Assembly: GCF_000372725.1 (NCBI RefSeq)
Contig: NW_005200631.1
Location: forward strand, 101,228 to 121,322
DNA: 20,095 nt
Reading direction: 5' to 3'
DNA from: Emiliania huxleyi CCMP1516
Taxonomy: Eukaryota > Haptophyta > Isochrysidales > Noelaerhabdaceae
The translations under genes and the position numbers were made by a program. Each line of letters starts with the position of its first letter. Position 1 is the stretch's first letter. Positions 9,012-16,883 of this stretch are shown here, piece after piece. The notes beneath the pieces are model-generated. The model saw nothing but the letters and a program-made list of their open reading frames with translations, made no database searches and was not told the DNA's origin.

Positions 9012-10273
9012 CTAGAGGGCGCCCTGGCAGTCACTCCGCTCCAGCCCGGGGCACCCGTCTGCGCACGGAGAGCACTCACAGAAGCCACACAGCGCGGCAG
9101 TGGCTCTCTCTGCCGGCTGCGGCGCGGCGGCGCTCTCCGGCGGTTGCGGCGCGGCGGCGCGTTCCGCCGGCGGCGGCCCGGCGCGGTCAGCAAGCCGCGG
9201 CGGCGCGGCGGCGGCGCGAGGTCGATTGCGTATCCTTCCCGAGGCGGAGAGTTGCTCCCAAGTGAAGTAGCGCACCTGACCGGGAAGGGGAGGGGAAGGT
9301 CAGGGAAAGGTCAGGTGAACTTCTCCACACACGCACACAGCGGTGGTGGGGCAAGGGCCAGGCGACCCTCGCGACTCGACGTCTAGACAGACAGGCGCCC
9401 CACGGCAGTAAACGTGCACGGCCCAGTGCGCGTGGGTGAGCAACCCTGCCCCTCCCTCCGGACAAACCTGCGAAGACGTAGAGCGCACCGCCCTGGCAAT
9501 GCGTCTCGGGTGATCTGATCTCGAGCGCTCCTGCTGCATTTCATGCGTCATTCTGGACTCAAGTGTGGCTAATTCTGCGCGTTGCCTCTCATTGATGCGC
9601 GCCAGCATCGTGTGCTCGCGCCATCTCCGCCAGAAAGAAGTGGGTCATCTCGGGTCGCCGGGGTCATCTCGGGAGAATATCGGGATAATCTCGCGCGCCG
9701 GAGTCGGCTTGTGCGGCCGGTCGAGTATGCCAACCTGGTAGGCCTACGTGAAGGACACACAGTGGGGGCGTTGAAGCGACATCAGAGCGTGCAAACTTCG
9801 CATCGCGGGCCATGAGTCTACTGCCATCGACAGATCTGAACACAGCTCAATGCAGCCAGCCGGAATACAGAGATTGGTGATTCGCATCTAGGGCTGCGGA
9901 CGTGGAGCTCTCGAAAGCCCCTCGCGTCGTGCGTCGAGTTGAAATCGAGACTGCAGTCCGTCCCCATCGCCGAGAGGAGCGCGAGCAGCGTGCTGACCTT
10001 CCCGCTACCGACCCAGCCCTCGTGGTGTTGGACGTGCGCCGTCATGTCGTACACCTGTGCAACCCGCGTGGTGCGAGTGTGGTGTGAGTGGAGCGCGCAT
10101 GCCGTGCCACTAGAATACGCAAACAGCGATGCCTTGTCCGACACCACGATCCACGCATCGTCGCTGTAGCAGTGGCGCGCCACCTCTGCCATGGTGAACA
10201 CCGGCCACGGCTTGCTCCGCCGCCTGTCGCGCTCGGCGGCCAGCGCCTCGACCTTGCCGACGGCGTCTGTCAT
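9012..10273 (-). CDS. Cytochrome b5-like heme-binding domain protein (five exons)
   Basis: Probably an electron-transfer or heme-binding protein. Proposed exons are 10273-10133, 10054-9902, 9743-9697, 9624-9468 and 9275-9012, in phase throughout, for about 253 aa. The domain begins PVFTMAEVARHCYSDDAWIV (about 24-43), continues VVSDK-VYDMTAHVQHHEGW, then LLALLSAMGTDCSLDFNSTH, and ends ARGFRELH-AYQVGIL, matching the b5 order F-T-x-x-E-V, W-x-V, V-Y-D-x-T, heme His, F-x-x-x-H, Y-x-I-G-x-L. The first heme loop is HEGW instead of the usual HPGG. Exon 4 is a charged helix (LARINERQRAELATLESRM); exon 5 is Ala/Pro-rich after VRYFTWEQLSASG. Intron 1 (10132-10055) and intron 3 (9696-9625) fit as GC-AG; introns 2 and 4 as GT-AG, with a clear pyrimidine tract before 9275. 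Intron 1 is 78 nt with no stop, so an ORF caller would read through it. The C-terminal exons are less certain. Confidence 0.72.
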
Positions 10274-10356
10274 TGCCAACCGTGAGGTGGGAAGAGGGCT
10301 GGCGACCCAGGCGGCGAGCGGAGCTGTGTCCGAGTGAAAGAATTGCAGCTAGTGGG

Positions 10357-10394
10357 GGGTTTTTGCCACGCTTCTACACTTGCTTCCACACTTG
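10357..10394 (+). repeat. Left terminal inverted repeat
   Basis: Reads GGGTTTTTGC, six variable bases, TCTACACTTG, one base, TTCCACACTTG. The right end read on the minus strand gives the same blocks with five variable bases and one substitution between the last two blocks. Confidence 0.85.
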
Positions 10395-10404
10395 TGTTCG
10401 ACAC

Positions 10405-10428
10405 TTCGAAAATCAGCTGATTTTCGAA
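10405..10428. repeat. Perfect 24-bp palindrome near the left end
   Basis: The half-site TTCGAAAATCAG is followed immediately by its exact reverse complement. It lies between the left terminal repeat and the transposase start codon, so it could be a subterminal transposase or Myb-protein binding site, or a promoter operator. Function inferred from position only. Confidence 0.85.
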
Positions 10429-10486
10429 CCGCCCGACGCGCTTTTGCAGCTCTCACCGGTCGTACACTTGCTGCTGACACTCTCTG

Positions 10487-11935
10487 ATGCCGAGCCGCGC
10501 ATACTTCCTCGGCGAGCTCCTGGAGTCCAAGTTCTTCTTTGGCATGGCAAACATGCTCGACTCCGATTCCGAGAGCGACTTCGACGTGCAGGACGAGCTC
10601 GTAGTCACCGGCGTCGAGCCGCTCATGCGCCGGAGGACGCAGGAGATCGGACCCGAGCGGCTGAGCGTGGCGCGACTGCAGCGCGAGGCGGCGGCTCGCG
10701 GGCACGCCGGCGACGATGTCTCGAGCGCCACGTACCAGAACTACGGCTTCCACCTTCGCTGGCTGCCAATCGTCATCGCGGCGCTCATGGTGCCGGCTGT
10801 GATCCAGACTGTCGGCGGGCACCTCTTCACCGGCGAGGAAGCTGTGCTGCTGCTGCTGCTCCGCTTCCGGAGCGACGACGGCTTCGACAAGATGACGTGG
10901 ACGACGGGGCGAAACATCTCCGCCCTCTCCGAGGTCACGCTGTACATGGCGCGCCGTTGGATGTGCTCTGTGCTGCTGCACCGTGCACTCGACCGCACCG
11001 CTCTCTGCACCCCTTGCGCAGGTAGAGCATGTGCACAACACATTCCCGCACCTCGTCAACCACCGCTCCTTTTCCTCGTGGTCGCCGCACTTCCACCAGT
11101 TTGCCCAGGCCTTCACCGACTATGGCCTCCCCATCCAGAACTTGATCGGCTTCATCGACGGCAAGCTCTGGGCGGTGTGCCGGCCGGGCAGGTATCAGAA
11201 TGTGCTGTACTCCGGCCACAAGCGTATCCACGGCATCAAGACGCAGGGCATCATCTTCCCAAATGGTGTGACCAGCACCTCCTTAGCGGTCAGTTCATCC
11301 CCCAAAACACACGTCACGTGGACGACCAGTGCGCGCAGGCATGCAGCCCTACCCCTTCGGCCCGGTGAACGGCAGCCGGCACGACTCCACCGTCCTCTCG
11401 CGCTCGCGAATTGTCCAGATCCTGCACGACCTCTGCCGCGGCGGCCCGTTTGCGTGGATGCCAGGTGGCCTCGGCCAGGACTACTGCCTCTTTGGCGACT
11501 CCGCCTACCCGATCAGCGCCTTCCTGTGGCGCATGTACAAGGGCGCCATGACCCCGGCCCAGCAGTTCTTCAACAGCACCATGTCCCCCGCGCGCGTCAC
11601 TGTCGAGTGGGGCTTTGGCAAGATCGTCAACCTCTGGCCCTTCCTCGACTACCGCAAGAAGTCCAAGGCGCGTCGTGCAGACACACGCACACGCGCGCTG
11701 TAGACACACTGTGTGCCTCACGCGTGCAGCACTCACCCCGCCTCACACACACGCCTTGCAGGTCTTGCTCTCCCCTGTGGGCCTGTACTTCCCCGTCGCC
11801 AACGTGCTGACCAACATGCACACGTGCCTCGCTCGCGGCAACATCGTCAGCTACGAGTTCGGGCTCGCGCCCCCGGAGCTGCACGAGTACATGCGCGGCG
11901 GCCCCTACTCGTGCGAGCCGCACGACATCTTTTGA
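10487..11935 (+). CDS. PIF/Harbinger-type DDE transposase
   Basis: A nuclease-transposase expected to cut and rejoin the element's own ends in the nucleus. Proposed exons are 10487-10948, 11022-11265, 11339-11667 and 11762-11935, giving about 402 aa, a normal length for the family. Family landmarks in order: helical N-terminal part; IGFIDGKLW (Asp200); QNVLYSGHKRIHGIKTQGII; FPNG joined to MQPYPFGPVNGSRHDS (Asp251); LFGDSAYPISAF (Asp289); and VTVEWGFGKIVNLWPF (Glu325). All the expected acidic residues are present. Intron 2 (11266-11338) is GT-AG. Intron 1 fits as GC-AG from 10949, or GT-AG from 10970 with seven extra residues. Intron 3 (11668-11761) works in phase only as GC-AG (GCGCGT). The last exon (VLLSPVGLYFPVANVLTNMH) ends at a TGA. 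ATG 10487 follows the terminal repeat and palindrome by about 60 bp. Confidence 0.87.
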
Positions 11936-11993
11936 TTTTTGCATTCCTTGGTGTTGCGTGTGCATTAGAGCGACACACAACTCTGTTCTTTCC

Positions 11994-12132
11994 GCACACG
12001 GGGGCGGTACACACGCGTGTCGCCAAGTAGAGGGCTTGGGGCTGTGTGGGCTAGTACGGCATGTTTGCGGCGAGGACGAGTGGAGTTGAGCAGCGCTCGA
12101 ACCTGTGGGGCTGTGTGTGATCTTGGTCATCT
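11994..12132 (+). repeat. Internal transposon duplication, copy 1
   Basis: Begins GCACACGGGGGCGGTACACA, just past the transposase stop, and ends GATCTTGGTCATC. It shares blocks in order with 13047-13224: GTCGCCA, GGGCT, GCATGTTTGCGGCG, GAGTGGAG, GAGCAGCG, TGTGGGGCTGTG and GATCTTGGTC. This is clear homology with indels. Confidence 0.85.
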
Positions 12133-12477
12133 ATGTTAGCTTGCCAGGCTTGCCCAAACATCGATCACGGGAAGCATACCAGGTATAGACTCAGTCCCAT
12201 ACATTGTGGTCGAGAGAGCAGCGCCCCGGCTTGGATTGCTTGCACGTGTGCTCGGCAAAGGGCGCGATTGCGCGGGAGAGAGTGTGGTCGGTCGTCCGTC
12301 GCTCGAGCCACGCGCAGGAGCGACCAGAATGCTCGCTCGGATGGCGAGCCTGCGGCGAGAGGGGCAACAGCGCGGGAGGGTTCCTTGTGACGGGTTGCTC
12401 GCAGAGCGGCGCAATCGGCCCCGGTCTGACCCTGGGGACGGATCAGGGCGGCACTCCACACGAGAGCAGGTTCGGCA

Positions 12478-12537
12478 CGCCTCGGGCTGTCGCCGGCCCT
12501 CGCTGCGGCGCGCCTCGGGCTGTCGCCGGCCCTCGCT
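12478..12537. repeat. 33-bp tandem repeat, two copies
   Basis: The block CGCCTCGGGCTGTCGCCGGC, followed in both copies by CCTCGCT, occurs at 12478 and again at 12511. Confidence 0.9.
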
Positions 12538-12893
12538 TCACTGCCATGCCTCGGCGGACGGCGCTACCGAATGTGCCTACGCAAGCAAACCATGCAGCGT
12601 GCGGGAGGAAGGGGCGCACATGCTGGCGCACCCTGCGCCCAATCACGGCGCCGCGAGGAGCGAGTACGGCGGAGACGGCTGGTCCCGACCGGGCGAGCGC
12701 GATTCCACCCAGGCCCGCGACCCACGCGCACGAAGGGACGCAAGTTCTCTCGCGATAGACTTTTAGTAAGATGTGGTTTTTACGTTTTTAGCTATAGCGT
12801 TCGTAGATGCGATCGCCGCCAGGAGATCTTGGAGCACTTTGGAGTGCAGTCAGAGAATTTGTCTTTGAGGAAAAAAGATCGCAAGACCGGCCA

Positions 12894-12919
12894 GGGTCGG
12901 GTCGGGGTCAGGGTCGGGG
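12894..12919 (+). other. G-tract cluster with G-quadruplex potential
   Basis: Five runs of three or four G, separated by TC or TCA, in 26 bases (pattern GGGTC repeated with small changes). The spacing fits the standard G-quadruplex rule of four runs of at least three G with loops of 1-7 bases. Any role in the element is unknown. Confidence 0.75.
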
Positions 12920-13046
12920 TCCTCACTCAACCTCATCGCGCTCATGTGTATTCCAAGTTTACGTACAACAAGAGTACAGCGAGACGTACGACTACAATCC
13001 TCTGACCGCACACAGGGCAGTACACACGCGAGTACAGTAGAGACGT

Positions 13047-13224
13047 GCACACGGGGCGGTAGACACGCGAGTACAGTAGAGACACACGCGCGGTCGCCAC
13101 GTGGAGGGCCTTAGGGCTAGTACGCATGTTTGCGGCGTGTTTGCGGCGAAGAGAGTGGAGATGCGTGGTGGTGCGTGAGCAGCGCAGGAACATGTGGGGC
13201 TGTGGGAGTGATCTTGGTCGTCAT
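13047..13224 (+). repeat. Internal transposon duplication, copy 2
   Basis: Homologous to 11994-12132 but longer, with extra GTACAGTAGAGA and GTTTGCGGCG units. It ends GATCTTGGTCGTCAT next to a run of 21 G. It overlaps or abuts the 3' end of the convergent Myb-like gene, so each element gene ends beside one copy. Confidence 0.85.
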
Positions 13225-14052
13225 CCCAGGGGGGGGGGGGGGGGGGGGGTGCAGGGCGTCAACGAGGCGGCGAGCCTAGCCCCCTCAATCCCCCTACCCC
13301 CGGGGCGTTCGCGAGCCTGCGCTCCCTTGCCGACGTCGGCGTCCGCCTGAGCCTTGCCCTCCTTGTTTGCGCACCCGATCCTTTCCGCCTCCTCCATCGC
13401 CGTGCCGACCTCAATGATGAGCTGCGTGCGAGTGAAAGGCGCGGAGTGGGCAAAGGGAGGAAAGGGGAGGGGAGGGAGGGGGGCGGGCGAAAGGAGTGGG
13501 AAGGGGGGTGAGGGGAGGCGGTGGCCCATCACCTGGTCCAGCTCGGAGAGCTCCTCGTTCTTGGTGCCCAGGCTGCCTGCCGGCGCGTCCTCGGCCTGCT
13601 CGCCGCCCGACTTGTAGAGGTTGGCCTTGCTTTGCACGACTCGCTTCGTGTGGACGATGAAGGCGGTCGTCGCGGGGAAGGTGGTGACGCCAGCGAAGGC
13701 CTCGTGCGTTTTGATCTGCGGGATGATGCCCTCGCCGGCCTTGTCCCAGACCGCGCCCTGGTTGTACGTGCGCTCGGGGTCGCCGGAGTAGCCCATCTTG
13801 GACGTCAGCCAGGCGAGCGGGCCGGCGGCGGCGACTTGCGTCAAGAGAGCCACGTCGCGCTCGTAGGTCCACTTCATTTGCTTCACCTCCTTCTCGGCCT
13901 TGCCGTTGGTGGCGGCCGCAGGGGTGGGCGCGGGTTGCGCCGCGGTCGCGGCCTGAGGAGGGGGCGAGGCGAGGCGGCCGTCAGCAGAGGGGCGTGGGAG
14001 GGGTCTGGGGCGAGGACGCCGACGCCACCTGCGCCTCGGGCGTCGTGCTCAT
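13221..14052 (-). CDS. Myb/SANT-like protein of the Harbinger element
   Basis: Likely the DNA-binding partner that brings the transposase to the element ends or into the nucleus, as known for Harbinger elements. Proposed exons are 14052-14029 (MSTTPEAQ), 13952-13533 and 13421-13221, joined by two phase-0 GT-AG introns of 76 and 111 nt, for about 214 aa. After an Ala/Pro-rich linker, the core KWTYERDVALLTQVAAAGPL followed by AWLTSKM has the Trp/charged/aliphatic spacing of a SANT or trihelix domain. Exon 3 continues a helix (ELSELDQ joined to LIIEVGTAMEEAERIG). The last about 20 residues are translated from a run of 21 C on the coding strand, so the true C-terminus may lie earlier or use another exon. 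Its 5' end faces the right terminal repeat about 100 bp away. The Myb assignment rests on pattern and context, not a strong motif match. Confidence 0.68.
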
Positions 14053-14059
14053 GAGTGTG

Positions 14060-14146
14060 CAACGGTTCTACACTTTCGGCCCCGATCTGTCGGGTCGCCA
14101 ACGGTCTACACTTTCGACTGGCCCTCCACACTTGCGAAAAAGTGTG
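14060..14146. promoter_or_regulatory. Subterminal repeats and hairpin at the right transposon end
   Basis: The block CAACGGT(T)CTACACTTTCG occurs at 14060 and again at 14099. A hairpin follows at 14125-14146, with arms CCACACTT and AAGTGTGG around a six-base loop. The CTACACTT and CCACACTT cores also make up the terminal repeats, so these are good candidates for transposase or Myb-protein binding sites. They also sit in the promoter position of the Myb-like gene. Confidence 0.72.
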
Positions 14147-14150
14147 GAAG

Positions 14151-14187
14151 CAAGTGTGGAACCAAGTGTAGATCGCTGCAAAAACCC
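14151..14187 (-). repeat. Right terminal inverted repeat
   Basis: On the minus strand it reads GGGTTTTTGC, five variable bases, TCTACACTTG, one base, TTCCACACTTG, mirroring 10357-10394. Confidence 0.85.
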
Positions 14188-14817
14188 TCTGAATCTCGGC
14201 AGAAACAAACTTCCAGGACCTCATCTCCCGAACCTTCCGTCGAAGACCACCCCGGTTGAGTGCACTTAGAGCCGCTTTTGAAAGAAAGAAAGAGAACGGA
14301 CAACCCAAGGGAGGGATGGGAGGACGGCACGCCGCCACCACACAGGGATTTTAAGGAGAGGGGTGTGATGCGCTAGCCGTCGCCCACCCTTGGGCGTCCG
14401 CCTCTTCCTATCTCTTCGCAGTCTCTCGCCGATTCTCGCTGCGACCTTCATGCCACCTCGCGGTCGCCCCCTTCTGAGAGCACATAGGTAGGTAGGTAGG
14501 TAGAAAGGTGAAGAACAGCCAGGCTCGGACTGGACACCAACGCGGTATGGGTGGACGCTAGACAGATGATGACGACACGCACGAGCGACACACAGACACA
14601 AACAAGCTCACAAGACACACAGCCAGCTGGCTGCCACACACCCTGAGTCGGCGTACACATAACTCAGGGCCACATCCTCCCTGTCGCCCCCCCCAGCACT
14701 CCACGGTGCCAAGGGCACAAACAAGGGCACAACTCAAACAACAGACGACAGGAAGCACATGAAGCCGTCGATTTCTTTCTTCCTCGCACAACACTTCTTT
14801 CTTCCTTTTAGCATGCC
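14188..14817. other. Spacer between transposon and 2OG-oxygenase gene
   Basis: About 630 bp with no supported gene. It contains a GAAA-rich patch (14279-14294), the second copy of the dispersed repeat (14484-14552), and a strongly pyrimidine-rich stretch just before the oxygenase start (TTTCTTTCTTCC at two places, then CTTTTAG). That stretch could be a transcription initiator or the end of a 5'-UTR intron. Confidence 0.6.
14484..14552 (-). repeat. Dispersed repeat, copy 2 (inverted mate at 2009-2069)
   Basis: The reverse complement matches copy 1 over about 53 bp. It ends in four GTAG-type tetranucleotide units where copy 1 has ATAC-type units. A unique core ending in a variable short tandem tail resembles the 3' end of a SINE or LINE, but only this end is recognisable. 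Confidence 0.88.
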
Positions 14818-16310
14818 ATGCCAGACTCGGACGCCGCTAGGCCTACGAAAGACGATCTCATCGCCGCCTTCCGGGTCGGCTCGCAGGGCGGGCCAGCTCG
14901 CCGCAAGTTCGTCGCAGGGCGAGCCATAGCGGCGGCCGACGGCAATGAGAGAGACGTCGATGACCCGCCGCTGGAACTAGCGCCACTGTTGGCCGGTCGG
15001 GCTTGCGCTCACCTCTTTTGCGCGCGGCTGCGCCGAGACGGATATGCTCAGCTCGCCCTTCCGCCCGACATGGCGGCGCTGCTGCGGCAGACAGAGGCAG
15101 CGGCCGCCGCGTGGTTTGCCGCGCCCGAAGCACGCAAGCTGGAGGAGGCGGGCGCGTATGGGCCTGCGAGCGGGACGCTCGCCGGCTTCGCGCGCGGCCG
15201 CAACCGCGAGCAGCTGGAGCTGCGCCTCGTGAAGGGAGGACGAGGACGAGGAGTGTACCCAGCGCTCCGTGGCGGCGACGCGGCGGAGCCTGCGCTGACG
15301 CCGCTGGCGGAGCGGAGCATGGCCACCCTCGACCGGGTCGCCCGCGTGCTGCTCGCGCACGTGGCCTCCGACCTCGGAGCCAGCCCTGGCTTCTTCGCCT
15401 CGCTCCTCGACCCGCAGCTGCCGGCGGAGGAGGGGGCGGCGGCGGCGGCGGAGGAGGAGGAGGCCGAGGCGGCGATAGAAGCGGAGGAGGAGGCGGCGGC
15501 GGCGGCGACATCGAAGGAGGCGCTTGAGGCGCATGCGGGCTGCCCGCCGCTGCGGCACGCGGGCTTTGCGCCCTTCCAGAACAAGAGAGCTGCCGACGCT
15601 GAACCGGACGATGTGAGTAGGCATTCGGGCTTGCGGGCTTGCCGGTACAAGAGCGACGCGCCCGGCTTCGTCACTCTGGCCAGCGGGCGGCGGGTCGCCT
15701 GCGAGGAGCACAACGACGTCGGCCTGCTGACCCTCGACCCTCGCGCTTCTGTGCCCGGGCTGCAGGCGTTCCGCCAGAGTAGCCGCCGTTGGGTGGATCT
15801 GGAGGGGGTGCAGGGGGAGGCGGCGGAGGAGACGGAGGGCCTGCTCACTGTGATGGTGGGGGACACGCTGGCGGCGGTGAGCGGCGGCGCGTACACCTAG
15901 ATGCGGGACTCAGACCCTGATTCGAATAGGACCCGGGACGACGAACTCGGCTGTTTCGGCCATATTGCAGCCGTATTCACGGTATTCGTACCTTTGGGTT
16001 GACGCGAGGCGCCGAACACACATGCCGTGCACATTCAGTCCCCATGCACACACTAGGCGAGTACACTTCGTGCCGCCATCGCGTGCTGGCGCCGGAGGAG
16101 GGCGAGGAGCGCGTCGGTTTGCCGTTTCTCTTCCGCTGCCGCGGCGAGGCGATCATCGACACGCGGGAGGAGAGGCGGCGAGCGGCGGCCGAGGGGCGGG
16201 AGACGGCACTTGCCGAGCTGCAGGGTAGCAGCGTGGAGGACCTGCCGACTGCCGATTGCCCAGCGGCCCTCGTCAACTACATGGCGTGGCGACGCAGGTA
16301 TCGAAGCTAA
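14818..16310 (+). CDS. 2-oxoglutarate/Fe(II)-dependent dioxygenase, isopenicillin-N-synthase-like
   Basis: An oxidoreductase that should use Fe(II), 2-oxoglutarate and O2 to oxidise a small molecule; the substrate is unknown. Exon 1 (14818-15886) and exon 2 (16057-16310) give about 440 aa. The N-terminal part (RLRRDGYAQLALPPDMAALL) matches the DIOX_N region. The iron site is His298 and Asp300 in EEHNDVGLLTL, with His364 in YTSCRHRVLAP, and the probable co-substrate Arg is R375 in ERVGLPF. Exon 1 alone lacks the second iron His. The only join in phase that rebuilds the motif (VSGG then EYTSCRHRV) uses a GC donor, GCGCGT at 15887; the tempting GTGAGC at 15877 is out of phase. Residues about 205-240 are an Ala/Glu tract from GCG/GAG repeats that interrupts the domain. 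A 16-G run follows the stop. The gene diverges from the cytochrome b5 gene across the transposon. Confidence 0.83.
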
Positions 16311-16493
16311 GAGGGGGGGGGGGGGGGGCGACTATGTGTGAACAATATTGCGCGCGCGTCGCTTCTTTCTGTCAAAATGGATCGTAAAATAAGATCGCCC
16401 GTCGAATTGGCATGTTTTTGAGCCGCGCCTCTCTTTCGCGCCGTCCGTCAAAAGCTCGCGCAGACCGGCTTCCTCGTTCCTGAGCCAGCCATC

Positions 16494-16883
16494 ATGCAAC
16501 CAAGCTCGTTCATCGTAGCAGCGACGTTTCTCCTCTCGAGTGGCGCTGCGTCGCCTCTACCACTTCCGGCAGCGATTTCATCTCGGCCAACATCCCACAA
16601 CATCGATCCTGACGTCAATGCGCCTACAGGCCAGGGAGAGAGCGGAGGCAGCAGGCGAAAGCTGGAGGTGGACGTTGAGCGGGTCGGAGAATACCTCCGG
16701 GTGATCGAGCCGGGCATTCTTGCGACGGTCGCCCTGGGCGCAAGCATCTTTTTTCTCATCATTTGCTGCACGACGTTCGTGATATGTTGCCTGAGCGTGC
16801 CCCTAGTGGCCTGGGTCGGCTATTGGCCAGCCACCAACGGATCTCCCTGCTCGAACAAGACGTGTGGCTGCTCGGTCATGTGA
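16494..16883 (+). CDS. Small single-pass membrane protein with signal peptide and CaaX-like end
   Basis: A 129-aa product of no recognised family. It begins with a likely signal peptide (MQPSSFIVAATFLLSSGAAS), then has a polar luminal stretch to about residue 78 with a dibasic SRRKLE. A long hydrophobic segment follows (about 83-112: ILATVALGASIFFLIICC and beyond), with several Cys at its membrane edge. The short C-terminus ends NKTCGCSVM. The last four residues, CSVM, fit a farnesylation CaaX box, with another Cys two residues upstream that could be palmitoylated. This tail would face the cytoplasm if the N-terminus is luminal. An intronless frame with good composition and both sorting signals makes it likely to be real. 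Confidence 0.62.
   Translation: MQPSSFIVAATFLLSSGAASPLPLPAAISSRPTSHNIDPDVNAPTGQGESGGSRRKLEVDVERVGEYLRVIEPGILATVALGASIFFLIICCTTFVICCLSVPLVAWVGYWPATNGSPCSNKTCGCSVM

Larger units (their letters stand above)
12133..13046. other. Non-coding internal part of the transposon
   Basis: About 910 bp between the two duplicated segments. It holds a 33-bp tandem repeat (12478-12537), a G-tract cluster (12894-12919), a short AT-rich patch near 12755-12800, and near 13024-13080 a 21-bp ACACGCGAGTACAGTAGAGA-type unit repeated at 39-bp spacing. Overlapping Arg-rich ORFs exist in two plus frames (12204-12766) but no frame looks like a protein. It might be a nested, decayed insertion. Confidence 0.6.
10357..14187 (+). 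mobile_element. PIF/Harbinger DNA transposon, apparently complete
   Basis: About 3.83 kb bounded by terminal inverted repeats that begin GGGTTTTTGC. Inside are a DDE transposase (plus, 10487-11935) and a convergent Myb/SANT-like gene (minus, 14052-13221), the two-protein arrangement known for Harbinger elements. Neither gene shows an obvious disabling stop or frameshift in my splice models. No clear 3-bp target duplication is visible: the left flank reads CTAGTGGG and the right TCTGAATC. The exact ends are therefore uncertain by a few bases and the duplication may have decayed. The element lies in the spacer between the divergent cytochrome b5 and 2OG-oxygenase genes. Its left end is about 84 bp from the b5 start codon. 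Confidence 0.82.

Noticed and set aside
8861..9265. 134-aa plus-strand ORF
   Set aside because: It is antisense to the last cytochrome b5-gene exon. Its C-terminus is Arg/Ala low complexity from GCGGCG repeats.
12204..12766. Two overlapping 184-186-aa ORFs inside the transposon
   Set aside because: Both frames are Arg/Gly/Ser-rich and share the same DNA, including a 33-bp tandem repeat. Neither shows family motifs or splice-supported continuation.
11994..13224. Small LTR retrotransposon (direct repeats flanking about 900 bp)
   Set aside because: The repeats are too diverged and of unequal length, with no TG...CA ends, primer-binding site or retroelement protein. They lie inside a DNA transposon.
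15877..15882. GTGAGC as the donor of the 2OG-oxygenase intron
   Set aside because: It is a good consensus donor, but joining it to the acceptor at 16056 breaks the frame before the second iron-binding His. The GC donor at 15887 keeps frame and motif.
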